DNA of 64,000 nucleotides, taken from Anaeromyxobacter sp. Fw109-5. GTDB lineage: Bacteria; Myxococcota; Myxococcia; Myxococcales; Anaeromyxobacteraceae. The position numbers were made by a program, and so were the translations under genes. The stretch spans positions 2,604,001-2,668,000 of the forward strand of contig NC_009675.1 of the NCBI RefSeq assembly GCF_000017505.1. Reading direction: 5' to 3'. A model generated the notes under the pieces. It saw nothing but the letters and a program-made list of their open reading frames with translations. It searched no databases and had not been told where the DNA came from. Position 1 is the first letter of the stretch; each line of letters opens with the position of its first letter. Shown one piece after another: positions 56,801 through 64,000 of this stretch.

Positions 56801-59800
56801 CACCATCGCAGGTCGCGTCGCGCACCGCGAGCAGCGTCCTGAACGTCGACTCGCGGGTGTCGAACCGGTAGACCCCCTTCGTCGGCGCGGTGAACTCGAT
56901 GACGCGCTCCGGCGAGGCCGTGCCCGTGTTGCACGCCGCCTGTGTCTTCGGGCCGCCGAGCGTCGTCCCGATGACCCGCGCCGGCACCGCGGAGAGGGTC
57001 CCGGCGACGTCCGTGGCACAGAAGGTCTCGCTCTGCCCGCTCGCCCCCGCGCACTCGAGATCGACCGGATGGTCGACCCGCGTGTCGCCGTCGTCGTCGT
57101 GGCCGTTCGAGCACACGGGCACCGTGGAAGGATCCGCCTCGGCGTCGTCTCCGGCATACGCGCAGCCGGGGTCGTCCGGCCAGTCCACCTTGCCGTCTCC
57201 ATCGTCATCGAGGCGGTTCCCGCACGCCGCGGAGCGGCAGCGATTCACGCCGTCCGCGTCCGCCTCGCAGAAGCCCTCCTCGCACGCGAGGAACCTCGAG
57301 GTCGGCTCGCAGGCCTCGCCAGGCCCGACGAGCCCGGACGTACGACTCAGCTCGAGCGTGTACGTGCCGCCGGCGCCCGACGCGCCGTCGATCACGATCG
57401 CGATGCGCTCGCCCCGCGTCAACGTGAGCGACGTGGAAGTGTTCCCGCTCGCGCACGCGCCCGCCGCGTCGCACGCCTCTTTCCGGACCGACCAGTACGG
57501 GAGGAAGCTCTTGCCGGTCACCTTGACGACGTACGTCGCGGTGCTCGGAACGGTCCATTCGTAGACGTGGTCCCCCGAGCTCGTCGCGTAGGTGCACTGC
57601 GTCGCGAAGCTGCTCGGCGCGCCGCGCGTGTTGCCCCAGACGGTCAGCGGCAGGGGGCGTCCGCTGAGCACGCCCTCGAGCGGCGTCGAGCAGAACGACT
57701 CGCTCCCGCTCGCGGCAGCACCGCAGCCCGAGTCCACGCCGTAGTCCGCGAGGCCGTCACCGTCGTCGTCCACGCCGTTCGCGCAGGCGGGCGCCGCGTC
57801 CGGGCCGTCCTCCGAGTCGTCGGACCGGTCGCTGCAACCGGCGTCCGCGCGCCAGTCGATCGCGCCGTCGCCGTCGTTGTCGACGCCATCCGAGCACGCG
57901 GCCTTCGCGCAGCGGTATTCGCCCGTGGTGCCGTCGAGCCGGCAGACGCCGCCGCTCGCACACATGATGGTGCTCGACCCGGGCTGACACGTCGTCCCGA
58001 GTCCGAGTCGGGCCCAGGCGATGGACATGGTCGGCTCGTTGTTGCAGGGCGGGGTCGCGCAGGAGGGACCGACGAACATGCGGGCGCCAGCGGACAGGTT
58101 CTCCATGGCGCCGGAGCTCGCGCACGCGAGCGCGGTACCGCACGACGGGCTGTACGAGAGGTAGTCGTAGTATCTGAGCCCTGCCAGCTGGACGCTCTCG
58201 ACGTCACCATCGAACGGCAGCGAGAGCCAGGTCCCCACCTTGAACGGACCGTAATAGCTGGTGCACGGGTTCGAGAGCTGCGGCGAGAGGGTGCCGTACA
58301 GCGGCCGGAGATCGCCGGTCGGCTTGAGCTGCACGGGCGCCGCGCAGCTCAAGCCGGTCCCCGCAGGACGCACGGGGATGTCGCGCGCGACCTGGCCGGT
58401 GAGGCCGGGCTTGTCCGTCACACGGAAGCCCAGGTGCACCGTGCCTTCGGCGGCCGGCGTGAACGTCAGGTCGCTCGGCCAGCTCGTCACGTCGACCGCG
58501 GAATAGGCGAGCGCCCCGTCTGCCAGGAGCTCGAGCTTGAACGGTCGCTCGTCCCAAGCGCTTCCGGCGAGTCGGGTCGTGGTGCCTGCGACCAGATAGT
58601 CGCGCCGCTCCGACATCGACACCGATGGCGGCTGGTTCGCGTACGGATAGTAGCTGTACGACGACGTCCCGCTGGCGCCGAAGACGTCGAGCGCCTCGGC
58701 CGACACGAGCACGTTCCCGGACGCCGGGACGACGTACTCCGCGCAGAAGCTCTGACAGTCATCGTTCGAGTACGAGGTGCGACAGCTCGTCATCGCGCCG
58801 GCGAACGGGATCCCGTCGATCGTCACCACGATCGACGACACCTGGTTGTCGTCCCTCGCGGTCGCGCAGAAGGTCTCAGGGTATCCGCGGATGACGCTCC
58901 CGTTGGGAGTGTTGAGGGACAGCGTCGGCGCAACGTTCGGCTTGAGGCGCAACGTGAGCGTCCGCTTCGACGAGTGTCCGCGGACGTCGATGGCCTCCGC
59001 CTCGATGAGGCGAATCCCATCGGCCTGCTCCACCAGCGAGGGGACGCGGTACGAGCCGGACGCCGAGAACGACGAGTAGTTGGAGGCGCCATCGAACCGC
59101 GCCACCTCGGTGCCGCCGTCGCGGATGACCAGGATCCGTCCGTCGTAGTCGGGGGCGGGGTCCGAGGCGCTCGCGTACAGCCCCACGAGCGCGCCCTCCG
59201 CGACGGCGAACGACCCGTCCGCCGAAGCGTACGCGTTCTGCACGTACAGGTTGGTGATGTTCGGGGGGAGCCCGTCGGACTGGACCGTGTAGGTCCTCTC
59301 GACGGGAGCCGACGTGGCGCCCGTCGAATCGACGGCGATCGCCTTCACCCGAACCGTGGTGCCGACCGCGCTCGCGGGCAGCACGAGCGTGTAGGCGGCG
59401 CTGGCGGACGTCCGCCCCTCGCCCGACGTCGCCACGAGCCGGTCATCCACGTACAGGAGGACGCGCAGGATCGCCTGGCCCGTGACGCTGGCCGAGAGCG
59501 CGTTGTTCCAGGGCGCCCTCAGGTCCGTCGCGTTCGCGGGCGAGAGCGTCGGCGAGGGCACCGCTGCGAGGGTCGGCTTGAGCGTGATGGCCGCGGTGGA
59601 CTTGGACGCGGTCCGTCCGAGCGCGTCCGTCACCTCGGCGGTGATCGGCTGGAGCTCCTGGACGGCGACGACCGGCATCCGGACGTCACCCGCGAGGCAC
59701 AGCCCCGAGCTCGGCGTGAGCGTGCCGAGGATCCGGGTGCCGAACCGGGCGAGCGCAGTGAAGGGGCCCACGCCCGACGCGGTGCTCGTGCGGCAGACCT

Positions 59801-62800
59801 CGACCCTCACCGCCTCGCCCGGATAGACGGTCAGGCTGTTCGGCGCGAGCGTGATGGAGCTCAGCGTGAACGCCGCCGGCGACGGCGCGACGACTCGCAG
59901 CTCCGTGGCCGCCGAGAGCGCCGTCGCGCCGGTGGAGGACCGGCCCCGGACCTGAACGCGGACGACCGCGCCGGCCGGCGTCCGCACCGGAACGAACCAA
60001 CGTGAGCGCGGCGCGACGTCCGCGCTCCCTGGCGGCCTCACCGGGAACACCTCGTCCATCCTGCCGACCACGCGCCCGTCGACGAGGAGCTCGAGGTCGT
60101 AGCGCACGCCCGAGGAGGCGATCGCGATCTCGAACGACTTGCCGGCCGCGATCTCGCTGCCGTTCGCAGGCCCGAGCAGCGTCACGGTGGGCGCCGCGGC
60201 CGCTGCGCTGGGCGCCAGCGAGTGGAAGACGAGGTCCGTCCCATCCGCGACGGCGACCAGTCCGCCCGGGATCACCGCTGCGTCTCGCGCGGCGGTGGCC
60301 TGCAGCGAGGCGACGCGCAGAGGGGTCGTGGGATCCGTGAGATCCCACAGCTCGACCGCTGTCAGCTCGCTCACCACGGCGAGCCGCCCGACGAGCCGGA
60401 TGCGCTGCACGGGGCCGGCCGTCGAGAAGGCCACGAGTGGAGCCGGCTCCGCAGGATCGGCGACGTCGAGCGTGACGAGCTGGTTTCCTCGCCCGGCGAC
60501 GGCGAGCGTACCGGAGAGCCCGACCGCGTCGGCGGGCACCGACGAGAAGCCGACCTGCGCCAGCGCGCCGGCCGCGTCGACCGCGACCATCGCGAGCCCC
60601 GCGGACCCGAGCCCCACGATGGCGTGCTCACCGTCCCCGCTGACGTCGACCAGCGGCTGCCCGAGGCCGAGCTTCGCGCTCGCGCTCACGTCCGGGAGGA
60701 CCGCCGTCTTCACGTCGGAGCCGACGATCGCCCAGAGCCGTCGCGGGGACGCGTGGAACCGGATCACGCTCCCGAAGGAGCTCAAGGCCGTGTTCTCGGT
60801 CGTCTTCGCCGTGAACGTCCCGTCGGCCTTCTCGGCAGACGCCCAGAGCCGTCCGGCGTCGAGGTAGTAGACGTCCCTGCCGACGATCTCGACCTGCTGC
60901 ACGGTCGGTGCGGTCCCGCCGATGACCTTGTTCGTCGCCGCCGGCGCCGTCGGATCCGCCACGCCGACCCGCGTCACGCCGTATTGACCGTTGGCGACGA
61001 GCGCCCCTCGCCGGAACGCCGCGACGCCGAGCGCCCTCTCGGAGAGCGTGACCCGCCCGAGCTCGGCAGGAGGCGAGGTCGGGCCAGCCGACAGCGACCT
61101 GAGCTCGATGCCCGCGGGCGTCGCTGCGAGCAGCACTCCGGCGCTCGCGACGACGTCACTGGCGTCGATCGCCTGCGTCGCGACGACCCTCCCATTCAAG
61201 GGATCGCGAACGTCGACCACGCGCAGCGTCCCGTCCTGACAGGCGACGTATGCGTGGCCATCGTCGACGGCGAGCGCGCGGGTTCCCGAAGGCAGCGCCA
61301 CGGTCGACAGGCTCGAGTAGCTGTTGCTGCCCTGGACGATCCCGCCGAGCTGGACCCCGGTGTCGCTGCCCACGACGAGGAGATCGCCCGCGAGGTCGGC
61401 GTCGCGGCCAGCGGCGCTCGTGGAGAGGGTGACCTGAGCGAGGCCGCCGTCGTTCGCGCCGACGACGTACAGCGTGCTACCCGCCACGAAGACGCCGGGG
61501 CCGGAGGACCCGACGACCGGTGAGGAGTACGAATAGCTCGTGCTCGCGACGGGAGCCGTAGGGTCGGTGAGGTCGACGCGGTAGGACCAGCCGCCGCGCG
61601 TGGCCAGAATGACCCCGCCGCCTGCGCCGATGCGGGTCCAGTCGTTGCCGTCGGCGAGCGCGCCGACCTTCCTCGGATCCGAGGGATCCGAGACGTCGAC
61701 CACGTCGATGCCGGTGGACCGCGCCACGAGGAGCAGGTCACCGAGGACGGCGATGTCCCGCGCCGATGTCGTGGCGTACGTGCCGACGTGCTGCAGGGAC
61801 GGCGCCGGGACACGCTGCAGGAGCGCGATCTGGACGCCCTGCCCCGTCAGCGCGAACACGTGCTCGCCGCGCAGCTCGAGGCGGAACGCGCCCGCGAAGG
61901 TGCCCGTCGCCGTCGCCGTCGGTGCCCCAGCGACCGCTGGCGTGCCGACGAGGAGGGTCCTCGTCCTCGGGACGGCCGTGTTGCCCGAACGATCGGAGGC
62001 GGTCGCCTCGAGCGTGTACCGTGCGCCCGCGAGCGCGTCCGCCGGGACGTCGAAGACCAGCGTCGCGCCACCCTCCGCGAGGGTCACGCCGCCATCCGCC
62101 CTCGGCTTGTCCAGCAGCTGCACGGACACGCGCTCGAGGCCGACCGCGTCGCTCGCGACGGCCGTCGCCGTCACACGCGTCCCTGGCGACACCGTGATGG
62201 AGGTAGTGCCGGTGCCTGCGGGATCACCCGGGTCGACCTCGAGGGCCGAGATGGTGGGCGGGGCGGTGTCGTCCGAGCTGGCGAAGGACGTCGTGCCCTC
62301 CCCTGAACGTCCGTCGAGATCGTTGGCGACCGCCTTCACCTCGACGGTCTTCCCGCCAATCCCCATCGGCACGAACACGCTGCCGAGATACGGCGGGAGA
62401 GGGAGCAGCTGCTGCAGGGTCCATTCGGCCTGGTCGGTCGGCTTCGCGTAGATCCGGACCTCGCGGATGCCGAACCCTGACGTGACCGTCACCTCGACCG
62501 GAACGAACGTCCCCTCGAACCGCGTCACGGGGCCGAGCACGGCCACCGTCACGGCCGGGCCTCCCGGCGTCAGGTCGTCGCGCACCGTGACGGTGCGGGT
62601 CGACGCGGGGCCGCGCCTGCCCTGTTCGTCGATCGCGACCGCCTGGAGCGTGAACGTCGTGTCGGACCCGACGGCAGGAGCCGTCAGCTCCGCCGCGATC
62701 GCCGGCGCGTCCGCGACCACCTGCGTCGCGCTCTCGATCAACGTGTACTCCACCCTCGCCACGCGACCCGGCTCGGCCGGGATGGCGGCGATGGAGAGCG

Positions 62801-64000
62801 GCGTCCCCTCCAGCACCGTGTCGGCGCTGCGGAGCTCCGCGAGGGCGGGGCCCTCCGTCGAGGAGACGAGCGCGACGCTCGCCTGCGCCGTGGCGACGTG
62901 CCCGGCGAGGTCGCGGACGCGGAGGACGACCTCGGCGCTCGTCCCAGCCGCAGGCAGGTCCGCGTAGGACGGCAGGCGCGACTCGAGCGTCTCGACGATC
63001 CGGCCATCGACCAGCAGCTCGGCGGTGTAGGCGTCACGCGGATCCGGATCGACGACGGACGCGGACAGCGCCACCCGCCCGCCCGCCGGGGCGGACGCCG
63101 GAGCGGAGAGGCTGACGGACGGCGCAGCCGTCCCGAACGCGAGCCGCAGGTGCGCGTAGCCGTCGTCCTGCGAGACGAGCACGTCCGAGGCCCCAGCCAC
63201 GGGAGCGCCGGACAGCGCGGGGAAGAAGCCAGTGACGCCCGGCACCTCGCCCGCCCCGGCGCGCACGACCGAAAGGCCGTCCGTACGCGCGGACATCAGC
63301 CATCCGCCGCGCGCGACGGCGCGCGCAGGATCCGCGCCGAACGTCGAGCCGCCGTCGATCCGGAAGTCGTCGAACGTCGCGTACGCGGTCTGGTTGGCCG
63401 TGTACGAGCTCGTCGCGAGGCCGACGTACAGCGGGTCCCCCAGCGCGATGGTCTGCGTCGTGCCCTGCTGCGTCCAGGTGACGCCGTCGTTCGACCAGTA
63501 GCCGGCCAGCGAGTTGCCCGAGCGGGTGACGCGCAGCCACTTCGCGCCGCCCATCCCCACGCTGTTGCTGCTGCCGGTGCTCTGGTTCAGCCCCGTCCGG
63601 TACAGCAGCTCGGTCGTGCCCGTCGGACGGACGAGCATCGAGAGGTGCGGGCTTCCAGCCCCGAGGTCCTTGCGGACCATGAGGCCCGCCTTCGTGGAGG
63701 CGTGGACGCTCGTCAGCGAATCGACGCGCACGTCGACCGTGAAGTCGCCGCGGACCCTCTGCCACAGGTACGCGAGCTTGTCGGACGTGTTGTAGATGTC
63801 ACCGCCGTTCGCCTCCAGTCGCACCGCAGGGCTCGTCAGCGTCGGAGCCGGGGCGACGTCGCCGCCGACGTCGGTCTTCGTCCACGTCGAGGCGAGATCG
63901 AGCGGCGCATCGAGCGGATCGCTCCGGCCGCCGCTACCAGCCCCGTTGAACCGGAACGAGCGGAACACCCCAGTGGTCGGCGTCCCCGCGACGTAGGAGG
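50874..64000 (-). CDS. Giant secreted repeat protein (DUF1349, Ig-like, LVIVD, Cys/Asp-rich repeats), 5' partial
   Basis: The frame is open through the right edge, so the N-terminus is missing; more than 4370 residues are visible. In order they show a DUF1349/concanavalin-like domain (DFTVDVRVDSL ... TAYATFDDFRIDG), several Ig-like domains, LVIVD beta-propeller repeats (GIDVVDVSDPSDPRKVGAL) around residues 720-1240 counted from 63968, and more Ig-like domains. Last are ten repeats of ~210 residues (~1990-4325) made of a paired Cys/Asp loop (CANGVDDDGDGLADY) and a jelly-roll-like domain ending in a VVDG motif. The loops resemble calcium-binding repeats. The last 21 codons in this frame are Arg-rich and out of character; a frame change near 50940 would instead give a normal-looking tail ending at the parvulin ATG. 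A surface adhesin or matrix protein is the likely role. Confidence 0.85.
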   Translation of the reverse strand, partial: SYVAGTPTTGVFRSFRFNGAGSGGRSDPLDAPLDLASTWTKTDVGGDVAPAPTLTSPAVRLEANGGDIYNTSDKLAYLWQRVRGDFTVDVRVDSLTSVHASTKAGLMVRKDLGAGSPHLSMLVRPTGTTELLYRTGLNQSTGSSNSVGMGGAKWLRVTRSGNSLAGYWSNDGVTWTQQGTTQTIALGDPLYVGLATSSYTANQTAYATFDDFRIDGGSTFGADPARAVARGGWLMSARTDGLSVVRAGAGEVPGVTGFFPALSGAPVAGASDVLVSQDDGYAHLRLAFGTAAPSVSLSAPASAPAGGRVALSASVVDPDPRDAYTAELLVDGRIVETLESRLPSYADLPAAGTSAEVVLRVRDLAGHVATAQASVALVSSTEGPALAELRSADTVLEGTPLSIAAIPAEPGRVARVEYTLIESATQVVADAPAIAAELTAPAVGSDTTFTLQAVAIDEQGRRGPASTRTVTVRDDLTPGGPAVTVAVLGPVTRFEGTFVPVEVTVTSGFGIREVRIYAKPTDQAEWTLQQLLPLPPYLGSVFVPMGIGGKTVEVKAVANDLDGRSGEGTTSFASSDDTAPPTISALEVDPGDPAGTGTTSITVSPGTRVTATAVASDAVGLERVSVQLLDKPRADGGVTLAEGGATLVFDVPADALAGARYTLEATASDRSGNTAVPRTRTLLVGTPAVAGAPTATATGTFAGAFRLELRGEHVFALTGQGVQIALLQRVPAPSLQHVGTYATTSARDIAVLGDLLLVARSTGIDVVDVSDPSDPRKVGALADGNDWTRIGAGGGVILATRGGWSYRVDLTDPTAPVASTSYSYSSPVVGSSGPGVFVAGSTLYVVGANDGGLAQVTLSTSAAGRDADLAGDLLVVGSDTGVQLGGIVQGSNSYSSLSTVALPSGTRALAVDDGHAYVACQDGTLRVVDVRDPLNGRVVATQAIDASDVVASAGVLLAATPAGIELRSLSAGPTSPPAELGRVTLSERALGVAAFRRGALVANGQYGVTRVGVADPTAPAATNKVIGGTAPTVQQVEIVGRDVYYLDAGRLWASAEKADGTFTAKTTENTALSSFGSVIRFHASPRRLWAIVGSDVKTAVLPDVSASAKLGLGQPLVDVSGDGEHAIVGLGSAGLAMVAVDAAGALAQVGFSSVPADAVGLSGTLAVAGRGNQLVTLDVADPAEPAPLVAFSTAGPVQRIRLVGRLAVVSELTAVELWDLTDPTTPLRVASLQATAARDAAVIPGGLVAVADGTDLVFHSLAPSAAAAAPTVTLLGPANGSEIAAGKSFEIAIASSGVRYDLELLVDGRVVGRMDEVFPVRPPGSADVAPRSRWFVPVRTPAGAVVRVQVRGRSSTGATALSAATELRVVAPSPAAFTLSSITLAPNSLTVYPGEAVRVEVCRTSTASGVGPFTALARFGTRILGTLTPSSGLCLAGDVRMPVVAVQELQPITAEVTDALGRTASKSTAAITLKPTLAAVPSPTLSPANATDLRAPWNNALSASVTGQAILRVLLYVDDRLVATSGEGRTSASAAYTLVLPASAVGTTVRVKAIAVDSTGATSAPVERTYTVQSDGLPPNITNLYVQNAYASADGSFAVAEGALVGLYASASDPAPDYDGRILVIRDGGTEVARFDGASNYSSFSASGSYRVPSLVEQADGIRLIEAEAIDVRGHSSKRTLTLRLKPNVAPTLSLNTPNGSVIRGYPETFCATARDDNQVSSIVVTIDGIPFAGAMTSCRTSYSNDDCQSFCAEYVVPASGNVLVSAEALDVFGASGTSSYSYYPYANQPPSVSMSERRDYLVAGTTTRLAGSAWDERPFKLELLADGALAYSAVDVTSWPSDLTFTPAAEGTVHLGFRVTDKPGLTGQVARDIPVRPAGTGLSCAAPVQLKPTGDLRPLYGTLSPQLSNPCTSYYGPFKVGTWLSLPFDGDVESVQLAGLRYYDYLSYSPSCGTALACASSGAMENLSAGARMFVGPSCATPPCNNEPTMSIAWARLGLGTTCQPGSSTIMCASGGVCRLDGTTGEYRCAKAACSDGVDNDGDGAIDWRADAGCSDRSDDSEDGPDAAPACANGVDDDGDGLADYGVDSGCGAAASGSESFCSTPLEGVLSGRPLPLTVWGNTRGAPSSFATQCTYATSSGDHVYEWTVPSTATYVVKVTGKSFLPYWSVRKEACDAAGACASGNTSTSLTLTRGERIAIVIDGASGAGGTYTLELSRTSGLVGPGEACEPTSRFLACEEGFCEADADGVNRCRSAACGNRLDDDGDGKVDWPDDPGCAYAGDDAEADPSTVPVCSNGHDDDGDTRVDHPVDLECAGASGQSETFCATDVAGTLSAVPARVIGTTLGGPKTQAACNTGTASPERVIEFTAPTKGVYRFDTRESTFRTLLAVRDATCDGAPLACTTSGTYSPEWDYRALLAVPLDAHQTVAVIVDGVDYYGPAQGNFTLDVTRASGLLPAGEACDPGSTTLMCENGACELGVDGAYRCRAAACADGVSNDDGDTLVDWPEDPGCSFPGDDDERDPESAPICANTDDDDGDTFIDFAEDSGCSAASGQSEAFCTTEVAGVLADVPGVVWGTTTGGPSARGTCGYGTGAPERVIEFTAPAAGTFRFDTSRSAFPTALSVRNGTCDGPELACTASGGSGSDGTSRARLDLTLGARQTVAVVVDGFDSNSQGNYALDVTQLTGLQAAGSVCDPFSTTLACEDGFCESSGSGSYRCRAAACADAVDADGDGKYGWPDDPGCSSRGDDDETDPGTTPACSNLRDDDGDMIIDHPLDPECASAAGRSESFCAADVIGAVGEVPARVAGTTIGGPNSTVSSCGGNATPERIVEFTAPRAGTYRFDTSASSFYTLLSIREASCTGPELACTNSGSYSPAGYTRAALDVRLAAQQTIAVVVDGSGNWYSDYQGNFVLDVEQIAGLLPAGAACDPDSTGVRCENGFCEQDLLVGYACRVAACADGVSNGDEDALADWPEDPGCSFPGDDDETDPAIAPICSNDTDDDQDGSADYPADLGCAAASGQSEQFCRGAAAAVAEVPARVFGTTEGASRERTTCGTGTLSAEHVVEFTAPRTGRYRFDTASSGFGAVLAVLDGTCNGAELGCATSGSYSPEGYSRAAIEVSLVQHQTVAVVVDGNDSSAVREGNYVLDIEQVAGVLLAGEACDPASIGFACENGVCEASASGDLVCRAAACADGVDRDGDGLTDWPEDPGCSFAGDDDETGLAAAICSNGQDDDADGLTDHPVDTACAGAAGASEHFCEAAPAFAAVASAPARVFGTTIGGSRAFAACGGGSAPERIVEFRAPRTGAYRFDLSGSRFYTSLAIFDGGCEGGLVVCSSSSSLESPARADAWLEAGQTIAVVIDGYGYYSPSQGNFVLDVRQISGTLGAGETCDPAAPTVMCENGICEADGGGSYRCRAAACADGVSNGDEDALADWPNDPGCSYPGDDDETDPAEPPACANAVDDDVDLATDFPADGECAGAAGHSEAFCSSPVAGALAEAPFRVIGTTVGGDNAMSACGTGASSPERIFEFTAPRTGTYRIDTSGSAFTSVVSVRDGACTGSELACGGGSTGAQPRVDVPLLANQTVAIVVDGSDSASVRQGTFVLDVLQVAGRLGPEEPCDPASTAFSCEAGFCEAGADAAYRCRLAQCANGLDDDADGLKDWPEEPGCTQPGDDDETDPTTAPVCSDLADNDGDGNPDYTTDAQCSAASGTSEEFCGSIVAGVLADETLAVTIRGTTIGGGNAFSADASCGYSADGPDRVFEWRVPYTGQWRIDTAGSSFDTLLRVRDASCTGSFVSCSAYNGWNGTNYTSQTYLSLQAGRLLAIIVDGLRPTAAGAYQLNLTLTSATLPQGALCEPGAFSVTCGTGMKCVETTSGAHRCGYPQCSNGSDDDGDGKTDWPNDPGCAHADDNSEDSAVVTACSDGRDDDGDGLIDYPADPQCGAASGDSEAFCSSPISGALGSLALPITVAGATLSGGTDAFTATCGARGSAAPDRVYQWTAPAAGVYQFDTLGSQMDTIVSVRELTCGGRELACDANAGGPDEGFTSITHAALEAGQTVAVIVDGEYGDYGPFVLHILPSTLRLGIGASCDPSSGSVDCLGSTCLPDDAGAYRCAVAACANGADDDGDGWTDWPDDPGCESPADDLEADPSTAPVCSNGLDDDRDGYVDQHGDATHSPDLACGGASGGSESFCSAVPDAPLLVGVPVRIAARLPAASRISSSTCGSSAGPELVYEWVAPSTGTYWFDTMGSTFDSTLTIRSGQCDGSVLACDDDRGGNYRSALSYMLQAGQRVAIVADSYSGETGELILNVRASPPERCDDGNDDDSDGLVDCNDPDCAWRPGCFSSQPRAPRRRRRQRRRLLIRRRP

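Overview
The window is very GC-rich, densely packed DNA with strong G/C at third codon positions. The gene set (hybrid CheA/CheB chemosensory genes, a CbiMQO-type metal transporter, urocanase/imidazolonepropionase, DUF4139 protein, giant CARDB and Rhs surface proteins) suggests a myxobacterium, most like Anaeromyxobacter (Myxococcota). This assignment is inference from gene content and composition.

Bases 1-23100 are ordinary chromosomal genes. In order they are: the tail of a chemosensory operon (CheA-receiver C-terminus, CheB); a broken M28 peptidase lipoprotein; rpsA (-); ispH (-); a Co/Ni ECF transporter operon (CbiL-like, CbiM, CbiQ, CbiO; -); a secreted esterase with TPR (+); a tight minus-strand run hisC-cmk-Cys-rich protein; accA; hisS-miaA; psd; then plus-strand hutU, a 12-bp minisatellite, hutI, a phosphodiesterase, a DUF99 protein and a class II amidotransferase; and finally a minus-strand DUF4139 protein.

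Bases 23157-64000 form one large accessory locus on the minus strand. In transcription order it starts with a more than 4370-residue secreted protein that runs off the right edge. Next is a parvulin-type lipoprotein chaperone whose stop overlaps the start of a 6109-residue Rhs/YD-repeat protein. The Rhs protein has 14 CARDB repeats, TSP3-like calcium loops, a DUF6531/YD shell, an RHS core and a C-terminal deaminase-like toxin tip, and is followed by its probable immunity gene. Downstream lie two orphan Rhs-core/toxin-tip/immunity modules. Each is preceded by an array of a short REP-like repeat and by a truncated 5' piece of a REP-associated tyrosine transposase (RAYT). The series ends at a third REP array and one intact RAYT gene. 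The three tips differ (deaminase-like; PD-(D/E)XK-like; a second candidate nuclease), while the RHS cores are nearly identical.

The most interesting reading is a polymorphic-toxin cassette array built from a RAYT/REP element. Tandem copies of an [RHS core - tip - immunity - REP array - RAYT 5' end] unit store alternative toxins downstream of one secreted Rhs gene, with about 1.2 kb of shared core available for recombination. No tRNA, rRNA or CRISPR was recognised.
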